DNA from: Aeromicrobium sp. Root344
Lineage (GTDB): Bacteria > Actinomycetota > Actinomycetes > Propionibacteriales > Nocardioidaceae
DNA: 64,000 nt
Direction: 5' to 3'
Assembly (NCBI RefSeq): GCF_001425755.1
Contig: NZ_LMDH01000001.1
Location: forward strand, 1,642,031-1,706,030
Position numbers and translations under genes: made by a program. Positions 1 to 9,449 of this stretch are shown here, one piece after another; position 1 is the stretch's first letter, and every line of letters begins with the position of its first letter. Under the pieces are notes generated by a model. The model was not told the origin of the DNA, made no database searches, and was given only the letters and a program-made list of their open reading frames with translations.

Positions 1-1057
1 GGAGCCCGTCGAGCTCGCCGAGAAGGAGGGCCTCGCGCTGATCAACGGCACCGACGGGATGCTCGGCATGCTGGTGCTCGCGCTGCACGACCTGCGCCGG
101 CTGCTCGACACGGCCGACCTCGCTGCCGCCATGAGCATCGAGGGGCTGATGGCGACCGACCGCGTGCTCGCGGCCGACCTGCAGGCGCTGCGCCCGCACC
201 CGGGACAGGCCGAGTCCGCGGCGCACATGGCAGCCCTGCTCGCCGGCTCGCCGATCGTGGCGAGCCACCGGCACGGCGACGGGCGGGTGCAGGACGCGTA
301 CTCGATGCGGTGCGCCCCCCAGGTGCACGGAGCCGCCAGGGACACCTTGGAGCACGCCACCACGGTGGCCGGGCGAGAGCTGGCGTCGGCGATCGACAAC
401 CCGTCGGTGCTCGACGACGGCCGCATCGAGTCGCACGGCAACTTCCACGGAGCGCCGTTGGCGTACGTGCTGGACTTCCTCGCGATCCCGGTCGCGGACG
501 TGGCGAGCATGAGCGAGCGACGTACGGACCGGTTCCTCGACGTGACGCGGAGCCAGGGGCTGCCGCCGTTCCTCGCCGACGATCCCGGCGTCGACTCGGG
601 GCACATGATCGCGCAGTACACGCAGGCCGCGATGGTGTCCGAGCTCAAGCGGCTCGCGGCGCCCGCGAGCGTCGACTCGATCCCGTCGAGCGCGATGCAG
701 GAGGACCACGTCTCGATGGGCTGGTCGGCGGCGCGCAAGCTGCGGACGTCCGTCGACCTGCTGACCCGCGTGCTGGCGGTCGAGATCCTCACCGCTGCGC
801 GCGGCATCGACCTGCGAGCCCCGCTCGTTCCCTCGGCTGCGACGGGCGCCGCGATCGCGGTGCTGCGTACGCGGGTCGCCGGGCCCGGGCCCGACCGCCA
901 CCTCTCACCCGACCTCGAGGCCGCCACGGAGCTCGTCCGCGACGGCTCCCTGCTCGATGCTGCTCACTCACACGCTGAGACTGACGTTTTTGCTGTCGTG
1001 AGGCGGCGTGTCGCGACAGAAACGTCAGGCTCAGCGAGAACTGGAGATCACTCATGA
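1..1057 (+). CDS. hutH: histidine ammonia-lyase, 3' part (5' end outside window)
   Basis: This is the first enzyme of histidine degradation, which deaminates L-histidine to urocanate in the cytoplasm. The reading frame is open from base 2, and about 351 residues are visible of a family norm near 510. The Ala-Ser-Gly segment that forms the MIO cofactor lies upstream of the window. Family segments seen are [22 protein letters not shown] and [15 protein letters not shown]. After the normal C-terminus (near DGSLL) the protein runs on through about 35 unusual residues encoded by a long inverted repeat at 973-1036. The stop TGA overlaps the hutU start in an ATGA, so the genes are translationally coupled. 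The identity is sure; the significance of the tail is open. Confidence 0.95.
   Translation, partial: EPVELAEKEGLALINGTDGMLGMLVLALHDLRRLLDTADLAAAMSIEGLMATDRVLAADLQALRPHPGQAESAAHMAALLAGSPIVASHRHGDGRVQDAYSMRCAPQVHGAARDTLEHATTVAGRELASAIDNPSVLDDGRIESHGNFHGAPLAYVLDFLAIPVADVASMSERRTDRFLDVTRSQGLPPFLADDPGVDSGHMIAQYTQAAMVSELKRLAAPASVDSIPSSAMQEDHVSMGWSAARKLRTSVDLLTRVLAVEILTAARGIDLRAPLVPSAATGAAIAVLRTRVAGPGPDRHLSPDLEAATELVRDGSLLDAAHSHAETDVFAVVRRRVATETSGSARTGDHS
973..1036. repeat. imperfect inverted repeat inside hutH 3' end
   Basis: The left arm CGCTGAG (973-979) pairs with CTCAGCG (1030-1036). After one mismatch, CTGACGTTT (981-989) pairs with AAACGTCAG (1020-1028). After a 3-base bulge, CTGTCG (993-998) pairs with CGACAG (1014-1019), leaving a 15-base loop. 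That gives 22 paired bases. It lies in frame in the last codons of hutH, 17 bases before the hutU start, so it could be a small palindromic repeat inserted there or an mRNA stem that tunes coupling or decay. Confidence 0.75.
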
Positions 1058-2718
1058 CCCGTCCCACCGTCCGCGCTGCACACGGCTCGGCCCTGACCGC
1101 GAAGTCGTGGCAGACCGAGGCACCGATGCGCATGCTGATGAACAACCTCGATCCCGAGGTCGCCGAGCGTCCTGAGGACCTCGTCGTCTACGGCGGCACG
1201 GGTCGCGCGGCGCGGAGCTGGGAGGCGTACGACGCGATCGTCCGCACCCTCGAGACGTTGGAGGACGACGAGACGTTGCTGGTGCAGTCCGGCAAGCCGG
1301 TCGGCGTCTTCCGTACGCACGAATGGGCGCCGCGAGTGCTGATCGCCAACTCCAACCTGGTGGGCGACTGGGCGACATGGCCGGAGTTCCGCAAGCTCGA
1401 GGCCGAGGGCCTCACGATGTACGGCCAGATGACCGCGGGCTCGTGGATCTACATCGGCACGCAGGGCATCCTGCAGGGCACCTACGAGACCTTCGGCGCC
1501 GTGGCGCGCAAGCGGTTCAACGGCACGCTCGCCGGAACGCTCACGCTGACCGGTGGCGCCGGTGGCATGGGCGGCGCGCAGCCGCTGGCCGTGACGATGA
1601 ACGAGGGCGCCGTGATCGTCGTCGACGTCGACGAGACTCGTCTGGAGCGCCGGGTCAAGCACGGCTACCTCGACGAGTACTGGACCGACCTCGACGAGGC
1701 CGTCGACCGCGCCGTCGCGGCCAAGAACGAGGGCCGGGCGTTGTCGGTCGGCATCGTCGGCAACGCGGCGACGGTGTTCACCGAGCTGCTCGAGCGTGGC
1801 ACGCCGATCGACATCGTGACCGACCAGACCAGCGCGCACGACCCGCTGAGCTACCTGCCCGAGGGCATCTCGGTCGCCGACTGGCACGCCGAGGCGGAGC
1901 GCGATGCCGCCGGGTTCACCGACAAGGCACGCGCGTCGATGGCCAAGCACGTACGCGCGATGGTCGGCTTCATGGACGCCGGCGCCGAGGTCTTCGACTA
2001 CGGCAACTCGATCCGCGAGGAGGCCCGGCTCGGCGGGTTCGAGCGCGCCTTCGAGTTCCCCGGGTTCGTGCCGGCGTACATCCGGCCGCTGTTCTGCGAG
2101 GGCAAGGGCCCGTTCCGGTGGGCCGCGCTGTCGGGCGATCCCGCCGACATCGCCGCGACCGACCGGGCGATCCTCGAGCTGTTCCCCGAGGACGAGCACC
2201 TCGCGCGCTGGATCACCAAGGCGCAGGAGAAGGTGCACTTCGAGGGCCTGCCGGCTCGCATCTGCTGGCTCGGATACCAGGAGCGGCACCTCGCGGGACT
2301 GCGCTTCAACGAGATGGTGGCGTCGGGCGAGCTGAGCGCACCGGTCGTGATCGGCCGCGATCACCTCGACTCCGGCTCGGTCGCGTCGCCCTACCGCGAG
2401 ACCGAGTCGATGGCCGACGGCTCCGACGCGATCGCCGACTGGCCGCTGCTCAACGCGCTGCTCAACACCGCGTCGGGTGCGACGTGGGTGTCGATCCATC
2501 ACGGTGGCGGCGTCGGCATCGGCCGGTCGATCCACGCCGGCCAGGTCATCGTCGCCGACGGCACGGGCCTGGCGGCACAGAAGATCGAGCGCGTGCTGGT
2601 CAACGACCCGGGCACGGGCGTCATGCGACACGTCGATGCCGGTTACGAGCGGGCGACCGAGGTCGCGAAGGAACGCGGTCTCCGCGTGCCGATGCTGGAG
2701 GGCCCGAACGGTGGTTGA
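1054..2718 (+). CDS. hutU: urocanate hydratase
   Basis: This is the second step of histidine catabolism, converting urocanate plus water to 4-imidazolone-5-propionate with a tightly bound NAD+. The protein has 554 residues, as expected for the family. A glycine-rich NAD segment GGAGGMGG lies at residues 167-174. The catalytic cysteine is in ARICWLGYQ (Cys404), followed by the family block [16 protein letters not shown] and the late [11 protein letters not shown]. The ATG overlaps the hutH stop by four bases. About 50 bases separate its end from the next gene, which has its own ribosome binding site. It is co-oriented with the rest of the hut operon; no regulator gene is in the window. Confidence 0.97.
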   Translation: MTRPTVRAAHGSALTAKSWQTEAPMRMLMNNLDPEVAERPEDLVVYGGTGRAARSWEAYDAIVRTLETLEDDETLLVQSGKPVGVFRTHEWAPRVLIANSNLVGDWATWPEFRKLEAEGLTMYGQMTAGSWIYIGTQGILQGTYETFGAVARKRFNGTLAGTLTLTGGAGGMGGAQPLAVTMNEGAVIVVDVDETRLERRVKHGYLDEYWTDLDEAVDRAVAAKNEGRALSVGIVGNAATVFTELLERGTPIDIVTDQTSAHDPLSYLPEGISVADWHAEAERDAAGFTDKARASMAKHVRAMVGFMDAGAEVFDYGNSIREEARLGGFERAFEFPGFVPAYIRPLFCEGKGPFRWAALSGDPADIAATDRAILELFPEDEHLARWITKAQEKVHFEGLPARICWLGYQERHLAGLRFNEMVASGELSAPVVIGRDHLDSGSVASPYRETESMADGSDAIADWPLLNALLNTASGATWVSIHHGGGVGIGRSIHAGQVIVADGTGLAAQKIERVLVNDPGTGVMRHVDAGYERATEVAKERGLRVPMLEGPNGG

Positions 2719-2769
2719 GGTGCGGAGGCCGCCCGCGGCCGTAGCCTCGAAACCACGAAGGGTGGGTTG

Positions 2770-3939
2770 ATGCTCGACGTCATTGCCTCCATCGGGCGCG
2801 ACCCGGGGACCGGCGGCTATCGGCGATTCGCGTGGAGCGACGCCGACATGGAGCTGCGCGAGTGGTTCGCCGGCGAGGCGGCCGGTCGCGGCATGGACCT
2901 CGTCGAGGACGGCAACGGCAACCAATTCGCCTGGTGGGGCACCGGCGACGACGCCCTGCTGATCGGCTCGCACCTCGACTCGGTGCCCGACGGCGGAGCG
3001 TACGACGGACCGCTCGGCGTGGTCTCGTCGTTCGCCGCGATCGACCAGCTCCGTGCCGAGGGCTTCAACCCCCGCCGCCCTGTCGTCGTGGGCAACTTCG
3101 CCGACGAGGAGGGCGCCCGGTTCGGCATCGCCTGCGCCGGTTCGCAGCTCGTCACCGGCGTGCTCGATCCTGCCAAGGCGCTCGGCCTCAAGGACCGCGA
3201 CGGGCTGACCCTGGCCGAGGTCCTGACCGCGCGGGGGCGCGACCCGAGAGCGGTCGGGCGTACGGACCTCCTCAGCACAATCGGGACGTTCGTGGAGCTG
3301 CACGTCGAGCAGGGCCGGTCGCTGATCCACTCCGACGCAGCCGTCGGGGTCGCGACCGCGATCTGGCCCCACGGGCGTTGGCGGCTCGACTTCTGCGGCG
3401 AGGCCAACCACGCGGGGGCGACGCTGATGGAGGACCGCCACGACCCGATGCAGGCGTACGCCGCGACGGTGCTGGCCTCGCGGCGCCTCGCCACCGACGC
3501 GGGCGCGAGGGCGACGTTCGGCCGACTCGAGGTCGAGCCCGGCGGCACCAACGCGATCCCTTCGCGCGTACGGGCCTGGCTCGACGCACGCGCAGCCGAC
3601 GAGGGGCAGCTCGACGACCTGGTCGATGCGCTGGTGCGCCAGGCGCGCGCTGCCGCTGACCCCGACGGCACCACCGTGACGCTGACGACGGAGTCCGTGA
3701 GCCCGGCCGTCGAGTTCGACGCACCGCTGCGCGACCGCCTGGCGGCGCTGCTCGATGCGCCGGTGCTGCCCACCGGCGCCGGCCACGATGCGGGTGTCCT
3801 GAGCCCGCACGTGCCGACGGCGATGCTGTTCGTCCGCAACCCGACGGGCGTCTCGCACTCGCCGGCGGAGCTCGCCGAGGACGCCGACTGCGAGGCCGGC
3901 GTCGGAGCCCTGGCCGCCGTCGTGAAGGAGCTGGCGTGA
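2770..3939 (+). CDS. M20-family N-carbamoyl/allantoate-type amidohydrolase of the hut operon
   Basis: This 389-residue enzyme belongs to the M20 AllC/hydantoinase-C group of di-metal amidohydrolases that cleave N-carbamoyl or N-acyl amino acids. Metal-site segments seen in order are GSHLDSVPDGGAYDG, NFADEEGARFG, ELHVEQG, EANHAGAT and the late TGAGHDAG. Homologues are often labelled allantoate amidohydrolase. Here it sits between hutU and hutF, where the pathway still needs an enzyme to remove formate from the N-formylglutamate made by HutF, and no HutG is present. I infer that it does that job. The start is ATG at 2770 behind AAGGGTGGG; a TTG three bases earlier is an alternative. Its stop overlaps the hutF GTG. 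Confidence 0.85.
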   Translation: MLDVIASIGRDPGTGGYRRFAWSDADMELREWFAGEAAGRGMDLVEDGNGNQFAWWGTGDDALLIGSHLDSVPDGGAYDGPLGVVSSFAAIDQLRAEGFNPRRPVVVGNFADEEGARFGIACAGSQLVTGVLDPAKALGLKDRDGLTLAEVLTARGRDPRAVGRTDLLSTIGTFVELHVEQGRSLIHSDAAVGVATAIWPHGRWRLDFCGEANHAGATLMEDRHDPMQAYAATVLASRRLATDAGARATFGRLEVEPGGTNAIPSRVRAWLDARAADEGQLDDLVDALVRQARAAADPDGTTVTLTTESVSPAVEFDAPLRDRLAALLDAPVLPTGAGHDAGVLSPHVPTAMLFVRNPTGVSHSPAELAEDADCEAGVGALAAVVKELA

Positions 3940-5045
3940 CGTCGGCGCCGGCGTTCGCCAACTGCCACAGCCATGTCTTCCACCGAGCCCTGCGCGGGCG
4001 GGTCACCGGCGCCGACTCGTTCTGGACGTGGCGCGACCAGATGTATGCCCTTGCAGCAGTGCTCGACCCCGACCTGCTGTTCGACCTGGCGCGGGCGACG
4101 TACGCCGAGATGCACGCCGCGGGCATCCGCAGCGTCGGGGAGTTCCACTACCTCCACCATGGGCCTGACGGTCGGTCGTACGAGGACCCGAATGCCATGG
4201 GCGAGGCGCTGATCGCCGCTGCGCGAGAGGCCGGCATGCGCATCGCGCTGCTCGACACGTGCTACCTGGCTGCGGGATTCGGCCGCGAGCCCGAGGGTGT
4301 GCAGCAAAGGTTCAGCGACGGCGACGCCGACGCGTGGGCGGCCCGGGTCGCCGACCTGTCGCGCAAGCACGCGGGTGAGGACGACGTCGTCGTCGGTGCC
4401 GCGATCCACTCCGTACGCGCCGTCCCCCGCGACCAGCTCGCAACCGTCGCGAGTGCGTTTCCGGATGCACCGGTGCACGTGCACGTCTCCGAGCAGCCCG
4501 CCGAGAACGAGGAGTGCCTCGCCGCGACCGGGCTGACTCCGGTCGGCCTGCTTGCGGAGGCTGGAGCCTGGACGCCGCGCACCACCGCGGTCCACGCGAC
4601 CCATCTGACGCCCGATGACATCGCGACGCTGGGCGACGCCCGGGCGTACGTGTGCTTCTGCCCGACGACCGAGGCCGAGCTCGCGGACGGCATCGGCCCG
4701 AGCGTCGAGCTCCGCGAAGCCGGGGCGAGGCTGACACTGGGCTCGGACAGCAATACCGTCATCGACATGTTCGCCGAGGCCCGCGCCGTCGAGATGCACC
4801 AGCGGCTGGCCTCTGGCGTGCGCGGCGCCTGGAGCGCCGACCAGCTCTGGGCTGCCGCGACCACGACGGGCCACGCGTCGCTCGGCTTCGCCGGCGACGA
4901 CACGATCGAGATCGGGGCGTCCGTGCGCACCGCGGGCGCCGACGAGGTGCTCTGGGCGGCGACCGCGGAGGATGTCGTGAGCGATCGCATCGACACCCCC
5001 CGCGATCTCGCGGCTGCGATCGACGCCTGTTGGAGCCGCACGTGA
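3936..5045 (+). CDS. hutF: formimidoylglutamate deiminase, lacking the usual N-terminal domain
   Basis: HutF hydrolyses N-formimidoyl-L-glutamate to N-formylglutamate and ammonia. It is an amidohydrolase-superfamily enzyme with a TIM barrel. Metal ligands are visible as NCHSH (His11, His13), HVHVSEQ (near 183), VHATHL and GSDSN (Asp271). At 369 residues it is much shorter than the roughly 450 usual for HutF. It begins almost directly at the first barrel strand, so the N-terminal strands of the small beta-sandwich domain are absent. The start is a GTG overlapping the stop of the M20 gene (GTGA), and no in-frame upstream extension is possible without running into that gene. The stop overlaps the hutI GTG. 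Confidence 0.88.
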   Translation: MTSAPAFANCHSHVFHRALRGRVTGADSFWTWRDQMYALAAVLDPDLLFDLARATYAEMHAAGIRSVGEFHYLHHGPDGRSYEDPNAMGEALIAAAREAGMRIALLDTCYLAAGFGREPEGVQQRFSDGDADAWAARVADLSRKHAGEDDVVVGAAIHSVRAVPRDQLATVASAFPDAPVHVHVSEQPAENEECLAATGLTPVGLLAEAGAWTPRTTAVHATHLTPDDIATLGDARAYVCFCPTTEAELADGIGPSVELREAGARLTLGSDSNTVIDMFAEARAVEMHQRLASGVRGAWSADQLWAAATTTGHASLGFAGDDTIEIGASVRTAGADEVLWAATAEDVVSDRIDTPRDLAAAIDACWSRT

Positions 5046-6169
5046 CCGCACACCTGGTGACCAACATCGGCGAGCTCGTGACGTGGGACGCCGATCGGCC
5101 GATCCTGCACGACGCCGCACTCGTCGTCGAGGGCGGCCGCGTCGCCTGGTTCGGGCATCGCACCGACGCCCCGCCGGCCGACTCGTCGAGCGACGTCGGC
5201 GGTGCGGCGGTGATCCCGGGCTTCGTCGACTCGCACTCGCACCTCGTCTTCGCCGGCGACCGGTCTGCCGAGTTCGAGGCGCGGATGACGGGTGAGGCCT
5301 ACGCCGCAGGGGGCATCCGTACGACCGTCGCCGCCACGCGGGCCGCTCCCGACGAACAGCTCCGCGCCAACGTGGCCCGCCACCTCGCCGAGATGCGTGC
5401 GCAGGGCACGACGACGACCGAGATCAAGAGCGGCTACGGCCTCACGGTGCTCGACGAGGCCAGGTCCCTCGCGATCGCCCGGGAGTTCACCGACGAGACC
5501 ACGTACCTCGGTGCCCACGTCGTGCCGGAGGGGAGTGATGTCGGCGCGTACGTCGACCTTGTCACCGGGCCGATGCTCGAGAAGTGCGCACCGTACGCCC
5601 GATGGATCGACGTGTTCTGCGAGGACGGCGCCTTCGGTCAGGACGAGGCACGCACGATCCTCACGGCCGGCATCGCCGTCGGGCTGCTTCCGCGCATCCA
5701 CGCCAACCAGCTGGGTCACGGCCCCGGCGTGCAGCTCGCGGTCGAGCTCGGCGCGGCCGCCGCGGACCACTGCACCTACCTGAGCGACACCGACGTCGAG
5801 GCCCTCGCGGGCTCGGACACGGTCGCCGGGCTGCTTCCGGGCGTCGAGTTCTCGACCCGTCAGCCCTATCCTGACGCACGCCGCCTGCTCGACGCCGGCG
5901 TGACGGTGTCCCTCGCGACGGACTGCAACCCGGGCAGCTCCTACACGTCGTCGATGCCGTTCTGCATCGCCGTCGCCGTGCGCGACATGGGCATGAGTCC
6001 GCGCGAGGCCCTCTGGGCGGCGACCAAGGGTGGGGCGCAGTCGCTGCGCCGCGACGACGTGGGTCACCTGTCGGTCGGCGCCAAGGCCGACCATGTCGTG
6101 CTCAACGCCCCGTCGTTCGTCCACCTCGCCTATCGCCCCGGCGTGCCACTCGTGGCCGGCATCGGCTGA
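5042..6169 (+). CDS. hutI: imidazolonepropionase
   Basis: HutI opens the ring of 4-imidazolone-5-propionate to give N-formimidoylglutamate, the substrate of HutF. The protein has 375 residues, close to the family length. It carries the metal motif [13 protein letters not shown] near residues 60-72, [25 protein letters not shown] and the late ATDCNPGSS. The GTG at 5042 overlaps the hutF stop. This is the last gene of the hut operon; the following gene is 58 bases away and unrelated. In this operon the pathway runs HutH, HutU, HutI, HutF and then, by inference, the M20 hydrolase to glutamate and formate. Confidence 0.95.
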   Translation: MTAHLVTNIGELVTWDADRPILHDAALVVEGGRVAWFGHRTDAPPADSSSDVGGAAVIPGFVDSHSHLVFAGDRSAEFEARMTGEAYAAGGIRTTVAATRAAPDEQLRANVARHLAEMRAQGTTTTEIKSGYGLTVLDEARSLAIAREFTDETTYLGAHVVPEGSDVGAYVDLVTGPMLEKCAPYARWIDVFCEDGAFGQDEARTILTAGIAVGLLPRIHANQLGHGPGVQLAVELGAAAADHCTYLSDTDVEALAGSDTVAGLLPGVEFSTRQPYPDARRLLDAGVTVSLATDCNPGSSYTSSMPFCIAVAVRDMGMSPREALWAATKGGAQSLRRDDVGHLSVGAKADHVVLNAPSFVHLAYRPGVPLVAGIG

Positions 6170-6227
6170 CCTCCCCAATCTGGCCAATCGCGAGCGCCAC
6201 CCTGTCTCCGTGGTTCATCCTGTCGGG

Positions 6228-7286
6228 GTGAAGGGACGATCAGGGCGAGGCGCTGACGACGGCGACGAGCGTACGCAGCGCCGCCTGCGCGAGATCGCCG
6301 AGCGCGCCGAACGGGAGGAACGGGCGCTCCCGCCGGTGGCCCCCCGCGTGGCAGCGCCACCTCCGCCACCTCCGCCGCCTCGGAAGACGTACGCTCCGCA
6401 GCCGTCACGCGCCTACGTCCCCTCAGCGCCACCTCCGCCGTCCTATCCGGACATGCCGTTCCCCGTGGTGACGACGAAGCGGCGCATGCCTCGCGGGTTG
6501 CTGTTCACGATCCCGGTCGTGGTGATCTTCGTGTTCAGCAAGGTCGTGTCGGGCCTCGGTCTGGTCGGGGACGACGGGCCACAGGGCTGGACCTCCACGA
6601 CCAGCCCCGACAAGTTCGCGAACCTCGTGGCTCCGGTCGGCACCGCCTCGAGCCCCTTGGGGCGGCCCCCGGCCAATGTGCCCCACGCCGACACGTACAT
6701 CTTCGTGAGCAAGCAGCCCGGCACCGGCGAGCCCGTCACGTACGACCCCTGCGCTCCGATCCACTACGTCGTCAACGACCGGACGGCGTTCGCCGGTGTT
6801 CGCGACGAGCTCGATGCCGCCATCGAGCAGGTGGAGAAGGCCACGGGCCTCGTCTTCATGGATGACGGCCCGACCGACGAGTCGCCGATCGACAACCGGG
6901 GCCCGCGGGACGTGAAGCACTACGGCAAGTCGTGGAGCCCGGTGCTCGTGAGCTTCAGCGATGCCAAGGAGTACCCCGGACTGGACGGCCGGGTCGTGGG
7001 CCGCGCCGGGAGCATCGTCATGGCCCGCGGCTCCCAGGCGTGGTTCGTCTCCGGTCAGGCGGTCTACGACGGGCCGGAGCTGCGCGCGATCTACCGAGGC
7101 CCCGACGGTCCGGCGCAGGTGCGGGCGATCCTCATGCACGAGCTGGGACACGTCGTGGGTCTCGGCCACGTCAGCGACCGCGGCGAGATCATGAAGCCGG
7201 CCGCCTCGCGCCAGACCACGACGTGGGGCCCCGGTGACCGAGCCGGTCTGGCCCAGCTCGGCCTCGGCAACTGCATGACCTACTGA
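6228..7286 (+). CDS. membrane-anchored matrixin-like zinc metalloprotease
   Basis: This is a single-pass membrane protein of about 352 residues. An N-terminal charged and proline-rich cytoplasmic part (repeated PPP runs near residues 40-70) precedes one transmembrane helix at about 88-110. An extracellular catalytic domain follows. The zinc signature HELGHVVGLGH is at 304-314, which is the extended HExxHxxGxxH metzincin motif, with IMKP downstream. A catalytic domain at the extreme C-terminus is common in actinobacterial matrixin-like proteins. The substrate is unknown. The start is uncertain: GTG 6228 is preferred and GTG 6210 is possible; neither has a strong ribosome binding site. No partner gene is evident. 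Confidence 0.8.
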   Translation: MKGRSGRGADDGDERTQRRLREIAERAEREERALPPVAPRVAAPPPPPPPPRKTYAPQPSRAYVPSAPPPPSYPDMPFPVVTTKRRMPRGLLFTIPVVVIFVFSKVVSGLGLVGDDGPQGWTSTTSPDKFANLVAPVGTASSPLGRPPANVPHADTYIFVSKQPGTGEPVTYDPCAPIHYVVNDRTAFAGVRDELDAAIEQVEKATGLVFMDDGPTDESPIDNRGPRDVKHYGKSWSPVLVSFSDAKEYPGLDGRVVGRAGSIVMARGSQAWFVSGQAVYDGPELRAIYRGPDGPAQVRAILMHELGHVVGLGHVSDRGEIMKPAASRQTTTWGPGDRAGLAQLGLGNCMTY

Positions 7287-7296
7287 CCCGACGCGG

Positions 7297-8736
7297 TCAC
7301 GCCGCCGCCTCCTGCAGCTCGTGGGTGTTGGTCGTACGCAGGCCGATCACGGCGCCGGCGGCCAGGAAGATCGCGCCGACCAGCAGACCGCGCTGGAACC
7401 CCTCGACCATCGCGTCCGGCGGAGCGGCGTGCGCCTCCAGGAGGCTGTTGGTGCGCGACGTGGCGATCGCGGACAGCACCGCGAGCCCGAGCGCGCCGCC
7501 CACCTGCTGCGACGAGTTGAGCAACGCTGCGGCGAGCCCGGCCTGGTGGCTCGGCACGCCGGCATTGGCCGCGTTGATCACCGCGACGAACACGGCGCCG
7601 ATGCCCAACGACATGATGATCATGCCGGGCAGCAGGTCTGCGACGTACGAGCCGTCGACCGGGATGCGGGAGAACAGCCCGACGCCGACGGCGGTGACGA
7701 GGGCGCCACCGACGACCAGCGGCCGCGTCCCGACCTTGCTGATGAGCTGGGACGAGATGCCGGCCGAGATGCCGATCACGAAGCACACGGGCAGGTAGGC
7801 CAGGCCGGTCTCGATCGAGGAGTAGCCGAGCACGCTCTGCATGTAGAGCGTCAGGAAGAAGAACATCGCCAGGAACCCTGCGAACGCGATCAGCTGCGTC
7901 GCGTTCGCGGCCGCGAGGCCACGGACCCGGAAGATCGACAGCGGCATCAGAGGGCTGCGGTGGCGGGTCTCGTTGACGACGAACGCCACGAGCAGCGCGG
8001 CGGCGCCGACGAGGCCGACGATCGTACGGGCCGAGCCCCATCCTTCGTCGGGGGCCTCGACCAGGGCGAACACCAGCAGCAGCATGCCGCTCGTCGCGAG
8101 GAAGGCGCCCGGGAAGTCGAAGCCCGTACGCTCCGCCGCCGGCTCGTCGTTGTCGATCAGCCGCAGGATCGCGGGCAGCAGGAGGACGCAGACGACCGGG
8201 TTGATGAACATGACCCACCGCCAGCCCGGGCCCTCCGTGAGGGCGCCGCCGGCCAGCACGCCGACCGCGGAGGCGAGTCCGCCGACACCGGCCCAGACGC
8301 CGAGCGCCTTGTGGCGGTCCGGACCGTCGGTGAACGTCGTCGTGAGGATCGAGAGCGTCGCCGGCAGGGTCATGGCGCCGCCGATGCCCTGCACCAGGCG
8401 GGACCCGACGAGGACCTCGGAGGTGTCCGCGAAACCTCCGACCAGCGACGCGATCGCGAACACGACGATGCCGGCGACCAGAAGCCGCTTGCGGCCGAGC
8501 AGGTCGGCTGCGCGACCGCCCAGCAGCATGAAGCCCCCGTACGTGAGCAAGTAGCCGCTCGGCACCCACTGCAGCTCCTGGACGGAGAAGCCGAGGTCGT
8601 CACGGATGGCCGGCAGCGCGATGTTGACGATCGTCGCGTCGACGAAGTCGAGGAAGCCGACGGAGCACAGCAGGAACAGGATGAGCTTGCCCCGCGGTGT
8701 TGCGAGGACTGAGGGTTCAGCGGTGACGGAAGACAT
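7297..8736 (-). CDS. MFS drug-efflux transporter, DHA2/EmrB-QacA type
   Basis: This 479-residue integral membrane protein has about 14 hydrophobic segments, the size and layout of the DHA2 family of proton-driven drug exporters. Near the N-terminus DFVDATIVNIALPAI matches the D1 family motif, followed by LLGGRAADLLGRKR, the loop 2-3 signature, and GSRLVQGIGGAMTLPA, motif C-like. It is transcribed away from a TetR gene. The 95-base shared promoter has two palindromes matching each other, so it is probably repressed by that TetR and induced by its substrate. The substrate cannot be told from sequence. The start ATG follows GGGGTAACC. Confidence 0.9.
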   Translation of the reverse strand: MSSVTAEPSVLATPRGKLILFLLCSVGFLDFVDATIVNIALPAIRDDLGFSVQELQWVPSGYLLTYGGFMLLGGRAADLLGRKRLLVAGIVVFAIASLVGGFADTSEVLVGSRLVQGIGGAMTLPATLSILTTTFTDGPDRHKALGVWAGVGGLASAVGVLAGGALTEGPGWRWVMFINPVVCVLLLPAILRLIDNDEPAAERTGFDFPGAFLATSGMLLLVFALVEAPDEGWGSARTIVGLVGAAALLVAFVVNETRHRSPLMPLSIFRVRGLAAANATQLIAFAGFLAMFFFLTLYMQSVLGYSSIETGLAYLPVCFVIGISAGISSQLISKVGTRPLVVGGALVTAVGVGLFSRIPVDGSYVADLLPGMIIMSLGIGAVFVAVINAANAGVPSHQAGLAAALLNSSQQVGGALGLAVLSAIATSRTNSLLEAHAAPPDAMVEGFQRGLLVGAIFLAAGAVIGLRTTNTHELQEAAA

Positions 8737-8747
8737 GGTTACCCCTT

Positions 8748-8800
8748 TATTGAGTCTCTACTCAGATAAAGATGACATATCCTGAGTTGAAACTCAATAA
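8748..8800. promoter_or_regulatory. paired TetR-type operators between MFS pump and TetR
   Basis: Two palindromes of form TGAGT-N4-ACTCA lie at 8751-8764 and 8783-8796, centres 32 bases apart (about three helical turns). Their flanks mirror each other: TTTAT precedes the first and ATAAA follows the second, so the whole element is a larger inverted repeat. They occupy the shared promoter of the divergent MFS gene and TetR gene, the usual place for the regulator to bind. Confidence 0.75.
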
Positions 8801-8831
8801 AGATGGCTGATGAGTTCCGGACGCTAGGGTG

Positions 8832-9446
8832 ATGGAGATGACCGAGACCAGGAAGCGCCGCGGCCGACCGCCCTCCGGGGGGCGCGAGGAGATCCTGCGT
8901 GCCACCAAGGACCTGCTCCGCGAGAAGGGCATGGCCAAGGTCACGACGCGTGAGGTCGCCGCGCGGGCCAAGGTCTCCGAGGGCAGCGTGTTCTATCACT
9001 TCGAGGACCGGTTCGGCCTGCTCAAGGCCGTCTTCGAGCACACGCTCGAGCCCATGCATCTCGCCGGGATCGACCCTGCGTCCGACGACCTCCGGAGCAC
9101 GGTGACCGAGATGTCCGAGGGCATCGAGTCGTTCCTCAACGGCAGCCTCGACGTCATGATGGCAGCTCAGTCCGACGCTGGGCTGCGCGACTCGTTGCAC
9201 GCCTACATGCACGAGAGCGACTACGGCCCGCATCGCGGCATCGCCTACATCGCGCTCTACCTCACCGCCAAGCAGCAGGCCGGCGTCGTACGCGCCGACG
9301 TCGATCCCAAGGTCGTCGCCGCGATGATCGTCAACGACGCCCTGCAGCGCGCCGCGGTGCCCAAGCTGATCGGCAGCCGCAAGGGCATCCAGCCACGTCA
9401 GGCGTTCGTCGACACGCTGATGGCGATGCTGACGCCTCAGACCTGA
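8832..9446 (+). CDS. TetR-family repressor of the divergent MFS pump
   Basis: This is a DNA-binding regulator of about 204 residues. Residues about 5-60 form the TetR helix-turn-helix domain: KRRGRPPSGGREEIL, then TTREVAARAKVSEGSVFYHF, in which the recognition helix ends in the typical SVFYHFxxR. The C-terminal half would bind an inducer and dimerise. It probably controls the neighbouring DHA2 transporter and itself through the paired palindromes in the shared promoter. The start is not certain: ATG 8832 is used, with ATG 8838 and GTG 8829 also in frame. The gene ends three bases from the convergent ABC permease gene. Confidence 0.9.
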   Translation: MEMTETRKRRGRPPSGGREEILRATKDLLREKGMAKVTTREVAARAKVSEGSVFYHFEDRFGLLKAVFEHTLEPMHLAGIDPASDDLRSTVTEMSEGIESFLNGSLDVMMAAQSDAGLRDSLHAYMHESDYGPHRGIAYIALYLTAKQQAGVVRADVDPKVVAAMIVNDALQRAAVPKLIGSRKGIQPRQAFVDTLMAMLTPQT

Positions 9447-9449
9447 CGG

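Noticed and set aside
2727..2740. GGCCGC-CC-GCGGCC between hutU and the M20 gene as a terminator
   Set aside because: A two-base loop cannot form a stable hairpin of that size, no U-tract follows, and the operon continues.
1048..3858. A 936-codon open frame on the minus strand opposite hutU and the M20 gene
   Set aside because: It is antisense to clearly conserved enzymes and is rich in Arg, His and Val, as expected for a mirror frame in GC-rich DNA. It has no recognisable domain.
6170..6227. Search for a hut regulator or terminator after hutI
   Set aside because: No convincing stem-loop or operator was seen in the 58 bases, so nothing is annotated there.
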